64,000 nucleotides of DNA, from positions 62,001-126,000 of the forward strand of contig JACZSM010000002.1 of NCBI GenBank assembly GCA_022574185.1, read 5' to 3'. A model generated the notes under the pieces. That model made no database searches. It was not told the origin of the DNA and saw nothing but the letters and a program-made list of their open reading frames with translations. Positions 27,825 to 37,400 of the stretch are shown here, piece after piece. The position numbers and the translations under genes were made by a program. The stretch's first letter is position 1, and each line of letters opens with the position of its first letter. Source of the DNA: Pseudomonadota bacterium (GTDB lineage Bacteria; Pseudomonadota; Gammaproteobacteria; Steroidobacterales; Woeseiaceae).

Positions 27825-29792
27825 TTGAATTTTTTTGACGCTCAGGACCAAGCTCGCCGATCAACACGGTGGCTCGTCTTCATCTACCTGCTCGCTACAG
27901 TCCTGATCGTGCTCGGCGTAACGCTGGTCGTTGGCCTTGCCCTGTTTAACGTCACCGACACGGGCTACCAGGTCACAGCTGGCTCATTCCTGGCGCAGCA
28001 AGCGCCGATCCTGCTTGGCACAGCCACCATCACGGCATTGTTCATTGGCGGCGCCACGCTGGTAAAAACCTCGATACTGTCGTCCGGCGGTGGACGCGTT
28101 GCACAGGATCTCGGTGGTACTCTTATCGCCAGCGACGTACAGGATCCACTGCGCCAGCGGCTGAGAAATGTCGTCGAGGAAATGGCGATTGCGTCCGGCG
28201 TCCCGGTACCCGAGATCTATGTCCTCGAACAAGAGCACGGCATCAACGCATTTGCAGCGGGTTTCGCACCCGAGGACGCCGCCATCGCTGTCACACGCGG
28301 CACCCTCGAACTCCTGGACCGCGATGAATTACAGGGTGTCATCGCGCATGAATTCAGCCACATCCTCAACGGTGACATGCGCCTGAACATTCGCCTGATG
28401 GGCGTGCTGTTCGGCATCATGGTGATCGGGCTTATCGGGCGCATGATACTGCGTGGCGGGCGTTACGGTGCTTTCATCGGCCGCGGCCGCAATCGCGGCG
28501 CGCCCGTTGTCCTGATTATTGGCCTTGGATTGGCTGTGCTCGGCGGTATCGGCGTGTTCTTTGCGCGCGTGATCAAAGCCCGTGTATCGCGTCAGCGCGA
28601 GTACCTGGCCGACGCATCGGCCGTGCAGTTCACGCGCCAGACCGCGGGGCTCGCGAATGCGCTCAAGAAAATCGGCGGTTTCCCGACAGGATCCCACCTG
28701 CAGGCCGCGGACCCCGAGGAAGTCAGTCACATGTTGTTCGGCACCGGCGCCAAGTTCAGCAGCCTGTTCGCGACACATCCGCCATTGACCGAGCGCATTC
28801 AGGCGCTGGAGCCGTCTTTCAAGGATACTGACTACCCCAGCATTGATATTCGTAACAGCAACCTCGCGAGTGAATCTGCAGATACGGAGCAGCGTATTGC
28901 CGGCGTCGCGGCTGCAGTCGCCGGTGTCACCAGCGGCTTATCGCCAGAGGCCATGGTTGCAAGTGTCGGCCAGCCAGAGCAGCAACATATCGAATTTGCC
29001 GCAACGATACGACGCTCGATCCCTGAGATTCTCTACAACGCCGCGCATGCATCCGAACTCGCCTATCTGCTGTCGATCGCTTTGATTCTCGATCGCAGCG
29101 GTGACGTCCTCGGCCAGCAACTCACACTGGCACATGAACGGCTCGGCGAGCAGCGTGCCCGGCTTGTTGAGCAGTATTACGACGAGCTGTCCAAGATCGG
29201 CGCCGTGTATCGACTGCCGTTGCTCGAGATCGCGTTTCCTGCGTTGAGACGACGTCCGGCCGCGCAACTCGGTGAGCTGGTCGAACTCGCCGGTCGGATG
29301 ATCGACATCGATGGCAACGTCGATTTGTACGAGTATTGTTTTTATCGCGTGCTCGTCAGCGCTATCGGGCAAGCCATCGACCCGTCACACACTAAGAAAC
29401 GCAGACGTGCCAAGCGCAAACCCGTGCGTGATGCCGCCGTCAATCTGTTGCGCATCGTCGCGCATCATGGCCACCGCAGCGACACGGCCGGAGAGTCCGC
29501 ATTTCGCGCCGGCCTTGCAGTAATGGGCGACTGGGCAAGTCACTTTGCGTACGGACCCAACGGCGAGTTCTCGGCTGCAGCGCTTGACAGCAGCCTCGAC
29601 ATGCTCGTTGCGCTGAACGGCGACGGCCGAAAAATGCTGCTCAGGGCAATAAGCGCTGTGGTCATGTTCGATGGCAAGCTAACGGCAACCGAAGGCGAAC
29701 TGATGCGGGCCGTATGCGCCAGTCTTGAGTGCCCGCTACCGCCCATCCTGGCGCCGACAGCGTCTGCTGGATCGAACCATGAGCGGAGCTGA
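27825..29792 (+). CDS. M48 family zinc metalloprotease
   Basis: A 655-residue membrane protease. Two N-terminal transmembrane helices (about 17-45 and 60-85), then the zinc motif HEFSH at residues 175-179 with a downstream glutamate-bearing segment (QREYLADASAVQFTR), as in HtpX/Ste24. The C-terminal 300 residues are an extension without a recognised domain (tests for a TerB-like helical domain would be useful). Start is TTG with a GGAG upstream. It follows lemA, so the pair probably acts on membrane protein quality control. Confidence 0.88.
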   Translation: MNFFDAQDQARRSTRWLVFIYLLATVLIVLGVTLVVGLALFNVTDTGYQVTAGSFLAQQAPILLGTATITALFIGGATLVKTSILSSGGGRVAQDLGGTLIASDVQDPLRQRLRNVVEEMAIASGVPVPEIYVLEQEHGINAFAAGFAPEDAAIAVTRGTLELLDRDELQGVIAHEFSHILNGDMRLNIRLMGVLFGIMVIGLIGRMILRGGRYGAFIGRGRNRGAPVVLIIGLGLAVLGGIGVFFARVIKARVSRQREYLADASAVQFTRQTAGLANALKKIGGFPTGSHLQAADPEEVSHMLFGTGAKFSSLFATHPPLTERIQALEPSFKDTDYPSIDIRNSNLASESADTEQRIAGVAAAVAGVTSGLSPEAMVASVGQPEQQHIEFAATIRRSIPEILYNAAHASELAYLLSIALILDRSGDVLGQQLTLAHERLGEQRARLVEQYYDELSKIGAVYRLPLLEIAFPALRRRPAAQLGELVELAGRMIDIDGNVDLYEYCFYRVLVSAIGQAIDPSHTKKRRRAKRKPVRDAAVNLLRIVAHHGHRSDTAGESAFRAGLAVMGDWASHFAYGPNGEFSAAALDSSLDMLVALNGDGRKMLLRAISAVVMFDGKLTATEGELMRAVCASLECPLPPILAPTASAGSNHERS

Positions 29793-29889
29793 AAATTGGC
29801 GTATTATGGAACTCTCTTACTGATTTTAGCTCTTTAGTCAGGTAACTGTCGCTGGGCAGAATCCGGGGCCAAAACACGGGGATACGATC

Positions 29890-30678
29890 ATGTCTGATCT
29901 GCGATCCAAAGTATGCGTTATTGCAATAGGGCTGGTACTCGCGCTGCCTGCGGCCGGGGCCAGCAAAGAAGAGAATCGCGTCGCCGATGCTGCCGATGTG
30001 CTTGACCAGTTTTTGCGCATTCCTGAAAAATCGATTCCGTCGTCGTTGCTTTCTCGCGCCTACGCCGTTGCTGTGATTCCCAATGTCGTTAAAATCGGCT
30101 TCGGCCTTGGTGTGCGCCGCGGCAAGGGCATCATCGTCGTGCGTCAGGATAGTCACACCTGGAGCAACCCGGCGTTTATCACGTTGACTGGCGGCAGTAT
30201 CGGCTGGCAAGCCGGAGTTCAGTCAGCCGACATTATTTTAGTCTTCAAGTCGCGCAAAGGCGTCGGCGATATTACGAACGGCAAACTGACTCTTGGCGCG
30301 AATGCATCGATCGCCGCCGGGCCGGTTGGAAGGCATACTGAAGTGGCTACCGACTGGGAATTCAAAGCCGAGGTGGTCTCCTACGCACGAACTCGGGGAT
30401 TGTTCGCAGGTGTTGCTTTAGAGGGGACCGGAATCACGATGGATCGTAAGGCGAACGTCGCCTTCTATGGCTCTTCGACAATGACGCCTGAGAAAATATT
30501 TGCGAGCTCGCCGAATATTGCGCCCAATATCGCCAATACGTTCGTGCAAATCCTTACAGCACAGACGCGTCGCCTGCCGACCAGGCCTGGCATGCAGATA
30601 ACAACAACGTCGAGTCCAATAGTCGCGACGGAGGAGCCCTCGGAGGTTCGAACGTTCGGCTTGCCGGATGCTAACTAG
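29890..30678 (+). CDS. Exported SYLF/YSC84-domain lipid-binding protein
   Basis: A 262-residue protein: signal peptide (VCVIAIGLVLALPAAGA), then a SYLF domain covering most of the rest (RIPEKSIPSSLLSRAYAVAV; KIGFGLGVRRGKGIIVVRQ; GVALEGTGITMD). The family binds phosphoinositides or other lipids in eukaryotes; in bacteria the role is unknown and the protein is expected in the periplasm or outer envelope. GGGGA precedes the ATG. Confidence 0.87.
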   Translation: MSDLRSKVCVIAIGLVLALPAAGASKEENRVADAADVLDQFLRIPEKSIPSSLLSRAYAVAVIPNVVKIGFGLGVRRGKGIIVVRQDSHTWSNPAFITLTGGSIGWQAGVQSADIILVFKSRKGVGDITNGKLTLGANASIAAGPVGRHTEVATDWEFKAEVVSYARTRGLFAGVALEGTGITMDRKANVAFYGSSTMTPEKIFASSPNIAPNIANTFVQILTAQTRRLPTRPGMQITTTSSPIVATEEPSEVRTFGLPDAN

Positions 30679-30721
30679 CAAGACCCTTAAAGTCCGGTCT
30701 GTTGATCTGCATTAAGTACCT

Positions 30722-31806
30722 TTGAGCGATTTCATTCAGGAGGTTCAGCAGCTAGCCGAAGTGATCGGCCCCAATGTCTATCTACAGGCGCTCGCCATCG
30801 CGTTGGGTTTTATCGTCGTCGGAAAAATCGCCGACTGGGTGTTATCCAGAATGGTCGGTCGCATTGCGAGCCGTTCGAAGACGGATATTGATGATCAGCT
30901 CGTCGGTCTCTTGCATAGACCGATCTTCATTTCCTTCGTGCTGCTTGGACTTTCGCTCGCGACACAACAAATTGATCTACCCGAATCACCTGAGTTTCTA
31001 ACGCTTGGTATTTTGAAGACCGTCGCCGTGTTCGTCTGGTACAACATGCTGCACAATTTGACGACATTGTTTGCACAGGTATTCAAGCGCCGTCGAACGA
31101 GCAAGCTCGTGCAGACCGGCATGCTGGCGCTGTTACAAAATGTCGTCAAGATCGTGTTGTTCGCGCTGGCCATCTATTTTGTTTTCCTCGCCTGGAATAT
31201 CAATGTCACGGCCTGGGTCGCATCAGCCGGCATCGTCGGCCTTGCACTCAGCTTCGCGGCGAAGGATACGTTGTCGAATTTGTTCGCGGGCGTGTCGATC
31301 GTTATGGACGCACCCTATAAGAACGGCGATTTCATCATCCTCGACACGGGTGAGCGCGGTATCGTCACGCACATCGGATTACGCAGCACAAGGCTGTTGA
31401 CTCGCGATGATGTCGAAATCACGATTCCAAACGGCCTCATCGGCAATAGCAAAATAATCAACGAAGCGGGGGGCCGTCGGAGAAGCACCGTATTGGGATT
31501 GCCGTTGGCGTCGCTTATGGCAGCGATGTCGACTATGTCATTGAGACTTTGCAACAGGTCGCCGCCGACAATGCTGAGATTTGCAAAGACCCGGCTGCGC
31601 GCGTTCGATTTCGTCAGTTCGGCGAATCCAGTCTCGATTTCGAGCTGCTGTGCTGGATAGAAAAACCGATTGATCGTGGGCGCCTCAAGCACGAATTGAA
31701 CTGCGCTGTCTACAAGGCCTTCAATACCAACAATATTGTAATTCCATATCCGCAACGCGATCTTCACGTACGTTCGATGCCAGGGTCACCCGAATCGTCC
31801 GCGTGA
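30722..31806 (+). pseudogene. MscS-family mechanosensitive channel, broken by a one-base frameshift
   Basis: The first 250 codons encode an MscS-like channel: transmembrane helices around residues 15-35, 65-85, 90-115 and 135-160, the pore helix VGLALSFAAKDTLSNLFAGV and the beta domain with VTHIGLRSTRLLTRDDVEITIPN. At the run of six G (31468-31473) the frame shifts: the sequence after it in the original frame is not channel-like, while the next frame continues exactly as expected (GIAVGVAYGSDVDYVIETLQ and so on to the stop at 31806). One inserted G would restore a 361-residue channel. Start is TTG at 30722. Either a real pseudogene, a phase-variable G tract, or a sequencing error. Confidence 0.85.
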
Positions 31807-31825
31807 TGCTGGCAGCACTTCCTGG

Positions 31826-32407
31826 CTAGTCGTGCAATTCTTCGTTGCGTCGGCGGACTTCCTCAAGATCGCTTGTCTGCATGCTCTCCGCAACTGGCGC
31901 ATTGCCACCATCCGAAGCCGAAAGCGGCATATCAAGGATCGGCGCGTAATTTTGAGTCTCGACAACCTCAGGAATCACCGCTCCGGGTGCATTAGCACCG
32001 ATGTCATCGTCTCTCTCATCCTCCAGCGGCGGTGGCAACTCGCCGAATTGCGCAACGTACGCAGCTTCCTTGCGCCTTTCTTCATCTGCTATTGCGCGAC
32101 GCCGCGCCTCCGCTGCAGCCCGCTGAGTGCGACGCAATGCGTCACGCTTACGTTGCGACTGTAACTCCAGAGCGTCATGCCGCGTCCGCTCCTTTCGCGC
32201 CTCGATCAGTGAAACGGCCTGGCGAGCATTGACACACTCCGCGTCATAGCGGGTTTCGTCGCGGTTTTCCGCACAACGCACCATAGCGGCTTCGAGCAAG
32301 ATGGAATTATCGAGATATTCCCGGACCGAACGTGGTGGTGGCTCATTGCTGCAGCCTGCAAGCAGCCAAACTCCGCACACTAGTATTGGCGCAATTGTCT
32401 TGGTCAT
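31826..32407 (-). CDS. EexN-family lipoprotein
   Basis: A 193-residue lipoprotein: lipobox LLAGC after a hydrophobic segment, then the EexN-like core (RSVREYLDNSILLEAAMVRC with DAECVNARQA). This is followed by a charged coiled-coil stretch (EARKERTRHDALELQSQRKR) and an acidic tail. EexN proteins are named after conjugative entry exclusion, yet there is no transfer machinery here, so the role is unclear. Divergent from the MFS-acyltransferase gene. Confidence 0.75.
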   Translation of the reverse strand: MTKTIAPILVCGVWLLAGCSNEPPPRSVREYLDNSILLEAAMVRCAENRDETRYDAECVNARQAVSLIEARKERTRHDALELQSQRKRDALRRTQRAAAEARRRAIADEERRKEAAYVAQFGELPPPLEDERDDDIGANAPGAVIPEVVETQNYAPILDMPLSASDGGNAPVAESMQTSDLEEVRRRNEELHD

Positions 32408-32575
32408 GGCGACATCGGTCTAATGTAGTTAAATAGTATAGTTTTCAGCATCCTGCAATCACGCATATTAGCACCGCCCCTTGCACAGGAAATGGCTTGA
32501 GTTCGCAGTTCTTGCGGCTGATCGATGTTAATTCGGGCTATAGTGACCACGCGTTCAGGAAAGGGAATCCACGCC

Positions 32576-34462
32576 ATGGCAGATTCGAGCCAATTTACGC
32601 TGCTTGGGCAGCGCCGATTCGCACCCTTTTTTATTACCCAGTTTCTCGGCGCGCTCAACGACAATATTTTTCGTAGCGGCCTTGTCATTTTGGTGACCTT
32701 TGAAGGTGTGCTGATTGCTGGCATGGATCACAGCATTCTCGCCAACGTTGCCGGTGCCCTTTTTATCCTGCCCTTTTTTCTGTTCTCGGCGACAGCGGGC
32801 CAATTGGCCGAAAAGTACGAGAAATCGATGCTGATGCGCCGCATCAAGATTCTCGAGATCGCGCTGATGATACTCGCCGCCTATGCGTTCGTGACAGAGA
32901 GCTATGCCATATTGTTATTCGTCCTGTTCCTGATGGGCTGCCAGTCATCACTATTCGGGCCCGTCAAATACGCATATCTGCCACAACAGCTGAAAACTGA
33001 AGAATTAATCGGCGGCAATGCGCTGGTGGAGGCTGGCACCTACACGGCGATCATTCTTGGACTGATATTGGGTGAGCGCGTCATCGCGTACGGCACGGCC
33101 GGCCAGTCGATCATCGCAATCTGCCTCATAGCGGTTGCCTGTGCCGGCTACCTCGCGAGCCGACAGATACCGACAACGCGAGCCGTTGTCCCGGATCTCA
33201 AAATCAGCCTGAACGCATGGTCTGAGACCTGGCGGATCATCGCTTTCGCGCGCCGTGATCGCAGTGTTTTCTTGTCAATACTGGGAATTTCGTGGTTCTG
33301 GTTTTTCGGTTCCGCCATCACATTGCAAGTTCCGTCGTTCACTCTTGACATACTCAATAGCAACGAGCCGTTGGTCGCAACCGCACTGCTGATCGCATTC
33401 GCCTCCGGTGTGGGTATCGGCTCACTACTCTGCGAGCGCATGTCGGGACAACGCATCGAACTCGGCCTGGTGCCGTTCGGTTCGATTGGGCTGAGCGTAT
33501 TCGCGATCGATCTGTATTTCGCCCACCCTTTTGCAGCCGCCACCACGGTCTCTTCGGTCGGCGAATTTCTTGCACGCCCGGGAAGCATGCGGATACTGCT
33601 GGACCTCGCAATGATTGGCGCATTCGGTGGTTTTTTCAGCGTGCCGCTTTATGCGCTGATGCAACAGCGCGCCGAGCGTGAACATCTTTCGCGCATCATT
33701 GCCGCTAACAATATTATCAATGCGATTTTCATCGTCTGCGCATCGATGCTTTCAATTGTACTGTTGCAGTCCGGGTTCTCGATCCCGGAACTGTTTATCG
33801 TACTCGCTATCCTGAACATCGCCGTTGCGATATACATTTACACACTGCTGCCAGAATTCCTGATGCGTTTCCTTGCTTGGATTCTGATCAACATCGTCTA
33901 TCGCATTCGGCCAGTCGGACTCGAAAACGTGCCGGTCGAAGGACCTGCGGTCGTTGTCTGCAACCATGTCAGTTTCATGGACCCAATTCTGTTGAGCGGA
34001 TCGCTGCGCAGACCTATGCGTTTTGTCATGCATTACAAGATCTTTCAAATTCCTCTTCTGCGTTTCTTTTTTAAGACGATGCAAGCTATTCCAATTGCCG
34101 GAGCGAAAGAAGACGAGCAAATCATGATGGACGCCTTTGACAAAGTCGATGCGGAACTAGAAAACGGCAATATCGTGTGCATTTTCCCCGAAGGCGGGAT
34201 AACGCAGGATGGCGAAATTCAGCGCTTTCGGCCTGGCATCGAACAGATTATTGCGCGACGACCCGTTCCGGTCATACCGGTTTCCCTAGGGCTTCTGTGG
34301 GGCAGCTGGTTTAGTCGCCGCCAAGGGGGCGGTATTCGAAATATTCCGGGGCGTCTGTTCGCAAGAGTCCGGATAAACGTTGGTGAGCCCGTACCGCCTG
34401 AAGATGTCACTGCGGCCAAACTTGAGTTGCTGGTGCGTACATTGCGTGGTGACGAGCGCTAG
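32576..34462 (+). CDS. MFS transporter fused to PlsC acyltransferase (lysophospholipid remodelling)
   Basis: A 628-residue fusion. Residues 1-400 are a 12-helix major facilitator resembling LplT lysophospholipid flippases (RRFAPFFITQFLGALNDNIF). Residues about 430-628 are a PlsC acyltransferase with the HX4D motif at His464-Asp469 (CNHVSFMDPILL) and the FPEGG motif near residue 538. Larger relatives add an AMP-binding acyl-ACP synthetase domain (Aas); that domain is missing here. It would flip and reacylate lysophospholipids at the inner membrane. ATG at 32576 has AGGAAAGGG upstream. Confidence 0.92.
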   Translation: MADSSQFTLLGQRRFAPFFITQFLGALNDNIFRSGLVILVTFEGVLIAGMDHSILANVAGALFILPFFLFSATAGQLAEKYEKSMLMRRIKILEIALMILAAYAFVTESYAILLFVLFLMGCQSSLFGPVKYAYLPQQLKTEELIGGNALVEAGTYTAIILGLILGERVIAYGTAGQSIIAICLIAVACAGYLASRQIPTTRAVVPDLKISLNAWSETWRIIAFARRDRSVFLSILGISWFWFFGSAITLQVPSFTLDILNSNEPLVATALLIAFASGVGIGSLLCERMSGQRIELGLVPFGSIGLSVFAIDLYFAHPFAAATTVSSVGEFLARPGSMRILLDLAMIGAFGGFFSVPLYALMQQRAEREHLSRIIAANNIINAIFIVCASMLSIVLLQSGFSIPELFIVLAILNIAVAIYIYTLLPEFLMRFLAWILINIVYRIRPVGLENVPVEGPAVVVCNHVSFMDPILLSGSLRRPMRFVMHYKIFQIPLLRFFFKTMQAIPIAGAKEDEQIMMDAFDKVDAELENGNIVCIFPEGGITQDGEIQRFRPGIEQIIARRPVPVIPVSLGLLWGSWFSRRQGGGIRNIPGRLFARVRINVGEPVPPEDVTAAKLELLVRTLRGDER

Positions 34463-34497
34463 CAGCTCGTTAAAAAACCCTCAGGCTGCAGTCTAAA

Positions 34498-37400
34498 TTA
34501 TGGGGCGCCGTCAGCTGATACTGCGCCGATTTTTCGACGCCATTCTTCGAGTAATTTGTCTTTGTTGCCGAATAGTCCGGGTCCGTGGACAGCGCCGAAG
34601 TTCAGCTCTGCCAAGTGCACGAAGCCATCCCCAGCGACAGGCAGATAAACCCTGTTGCCCAGTGCGGCGGCACCGATAGCTGGATCACCAAATACCATTC
34701 GTGCACTGTCGAGTGCCTTCGGTGCGAGCATTGCATCGAGCCAGATCAGGCCAGATCTGGCGGAACTGGCGCGATGAATCCAGCCCGGCGTTCGAAACAG
34801 AACGCGTGATCCTCCCGGGGCGAAGGTGACTTCCTCAATTGTGTTTGGCAGCTGCAACGACATTGCACCGAGCTTGCCTTCGCTCAGACTAAATTGCTGA
34901 GCAAGGTTGTTCTGGTCGACAAGCACGAGATAACGCGATCGCGGCGACGCCTCCAGCCAGCGAATTGCGGCGGCGCCCTGCCATAACATCTGCATGCTCC
35001 AGTTATCGCCGTTGTCGCGCGTAATTGCACGCAATGCACCACTGTCGCTGCCAACATACAGGTGAGTTGAATCGGCAAACGCCATGCCCTGATGTCGCTC
35101 GCCGAGATCAAACCGGGCAAGAATTACGCCACTGCTGGTGTCCATTACGTGGACACGATTACTGCTGAGAATGCCAATGAGCAATGCATCAGGCGAGAAC
35201 ACGATCTTGTCGATCGGGTTGCCGGGAATGTTGCCAAAGAACGGCTTCGGCAGTCCACCTGCAATATTCCAGATACGAATGGTGTTGTCGTCTGCGGCAC
35301 TCGCAACTAGCGAGCCATCAGGGCTCGTGCTGAGTAAGCGTACGTCACTGCTATGACCCAGAAAACTCACGTCCTGCCCTTCGCTGCTTAACCCATCGCG
35401 ACCAGCATCAGACGCCAGGATGTGTACGTCGCCGCGGTGATCACCAATGACGACGGTGGATCCGTCGGGCGTCGACATGGCGACGGCGTCGCCTGATGGT
35501 GACCAGATCGTATGGCTACCTGCGTCGCTCACAGATTCTTTGCGAGTCGCTATCGCCGGTGCACGCCAGAATCGTGCACCGTTTTCGGGGCCACCGGTTA
35601 TGACGATCTGCTCATCGGCACCGAATCCTAGCAGACCATCAGCCATTCCATCGCTGCCCGACCCAAGCAACGGGCCGAGCAAGTACCCGTCGCGACTGTC
35701 ATAAACCTGAAATCCGTACTTAGGCCTGCCGACCAGAACTTTGGACCCGGATGGCGAAAACTCGAGTTGCCAGCGTCCGCGGCTGAATTCTTCGAGTAGC
35801 GGTCGCTGCGGTCGGTCAGTTCGCCACAGCGCCACGCCTTCGTCACCGAACACCACGCCCAGGCTTTCGCCGCCGGCTGCGAGGCGAATCTGGCTCGGTT
35901 GTGCCGCGAGATCAATTTGCGCGATTAGTTCACCGCTTAGAAAATTCCAAACGCGAACCGCACGATCATAATCAGCTACCGCGATTCGATGACCCTGCGA
36001 ATCAAGTGAGACCAGCGCTGGAGTTCCGGCGATATCGAGGGTGGCCTCGATAATCGCGTCACTGAGAGACCAGAGCACGAATCGCGTATCTGTATCACTA
36101 CGTCGTTGCACGAACAAATGTTCGCCATCCTCAGTCAGCGTTGATGTCATGCTGGCCGGGCCAACAGGCAAGCTTGCAACACGACGCCCGGTAGCGGTAC
36201 TCCAGAGATTCACAGTGTCCTGTGTAGCGGTCGCCAATAAACTGGCGCCAGCGCTGAGACCGATGAGTTTTTCAAGTTCGTTGACCGCGACAGCTCGCAC
36301 AGGCTTCGCGAAAGCGAGATCCCATACCCTGACGCTATCACTTTGCATCGCCCGGGCGATGGCGAAGCGTCCGTCGGCGCTAAACCATAAATTGTCGGTG
36401 TCGCGCTCGACGGGATCGGGAATATTAAGTCCACGCTGGAAATCCTCAACCAGCCCCTGAGAGTCGAGCGTCAGGGTCCAACCGACGAGTTGCCCTGCAA
36501 CACCGATCTCTTCATCGCGAACACTTAAGGACCATGTACCGTTGAGCGGCTCACCCAGGAACTCGCGCAACTGCTCAGGTGGAATTCGTATGTCTTCGTT
36601 TGACGATGCCCTTGCTACCCCGGGGTCGATCTCTACCGCCCGACCCGACGGCGCGATCACCTTGATTCGCAAATCGGCCACCCGCGCATGGCTGAGATTC
36701 AAAGTGAGTCCAATGCGTCGCACCACGCTTTCCCTGTCGACGATGACACGGCGAACCAGCGGCAATACCTCAAGTGCTGTGATTGTCCAGTCCTCGCGCC
36801 TCTGCAGACCCTGTGCCCCCAACGACCACTGTGAAACCTGCGCATCACGTACCTGGGTCAGGAGCATGCTACCCGGGTCGAAAACGACCGTGCTGCCGTC
36901 GTCAAAAGGCAGGCTCGCGATGAGTTGCGGGTAGTCTACGGATACCAGCATTGCTGCGCGACTTCGCCGCTGCGGCGTCGACAATATCAATGACTCGAGA
37001 ACGGCAAGCAGCGCGGCGTCGCGGCGTTCGAAACGCATAGCCGTTCGCGCCTGTCTATCCCAGAATCCGGCGAGTAATTCATCGGGCAGTCGATCACCAT
37101 CGGGCAGTTTTTCCGCCATTGCCGCAATGGCGGCAATCTGCGAAATATCATTTGCCGATCTCGCGCGAAGCCGCAAGAAATTTCGGTACATATTGTCAGC
37201 CGAATCGACATGTCCAGGGAAAGACCTGAAATTCGTAAACGCATCCGCGGCGGTAACCAGTTCCACCGTGTCAGAGGTCAACAAATCGACATAAGATCTC
37301 GGCAACAGCTGCGTATACCAAAAGGGTATCGCCACAATCGCAATTATTGCTGCCGCGGCGAGAGCCAGTGGCCGCCAGTTATTTGTCAGATTTTCGTTGG

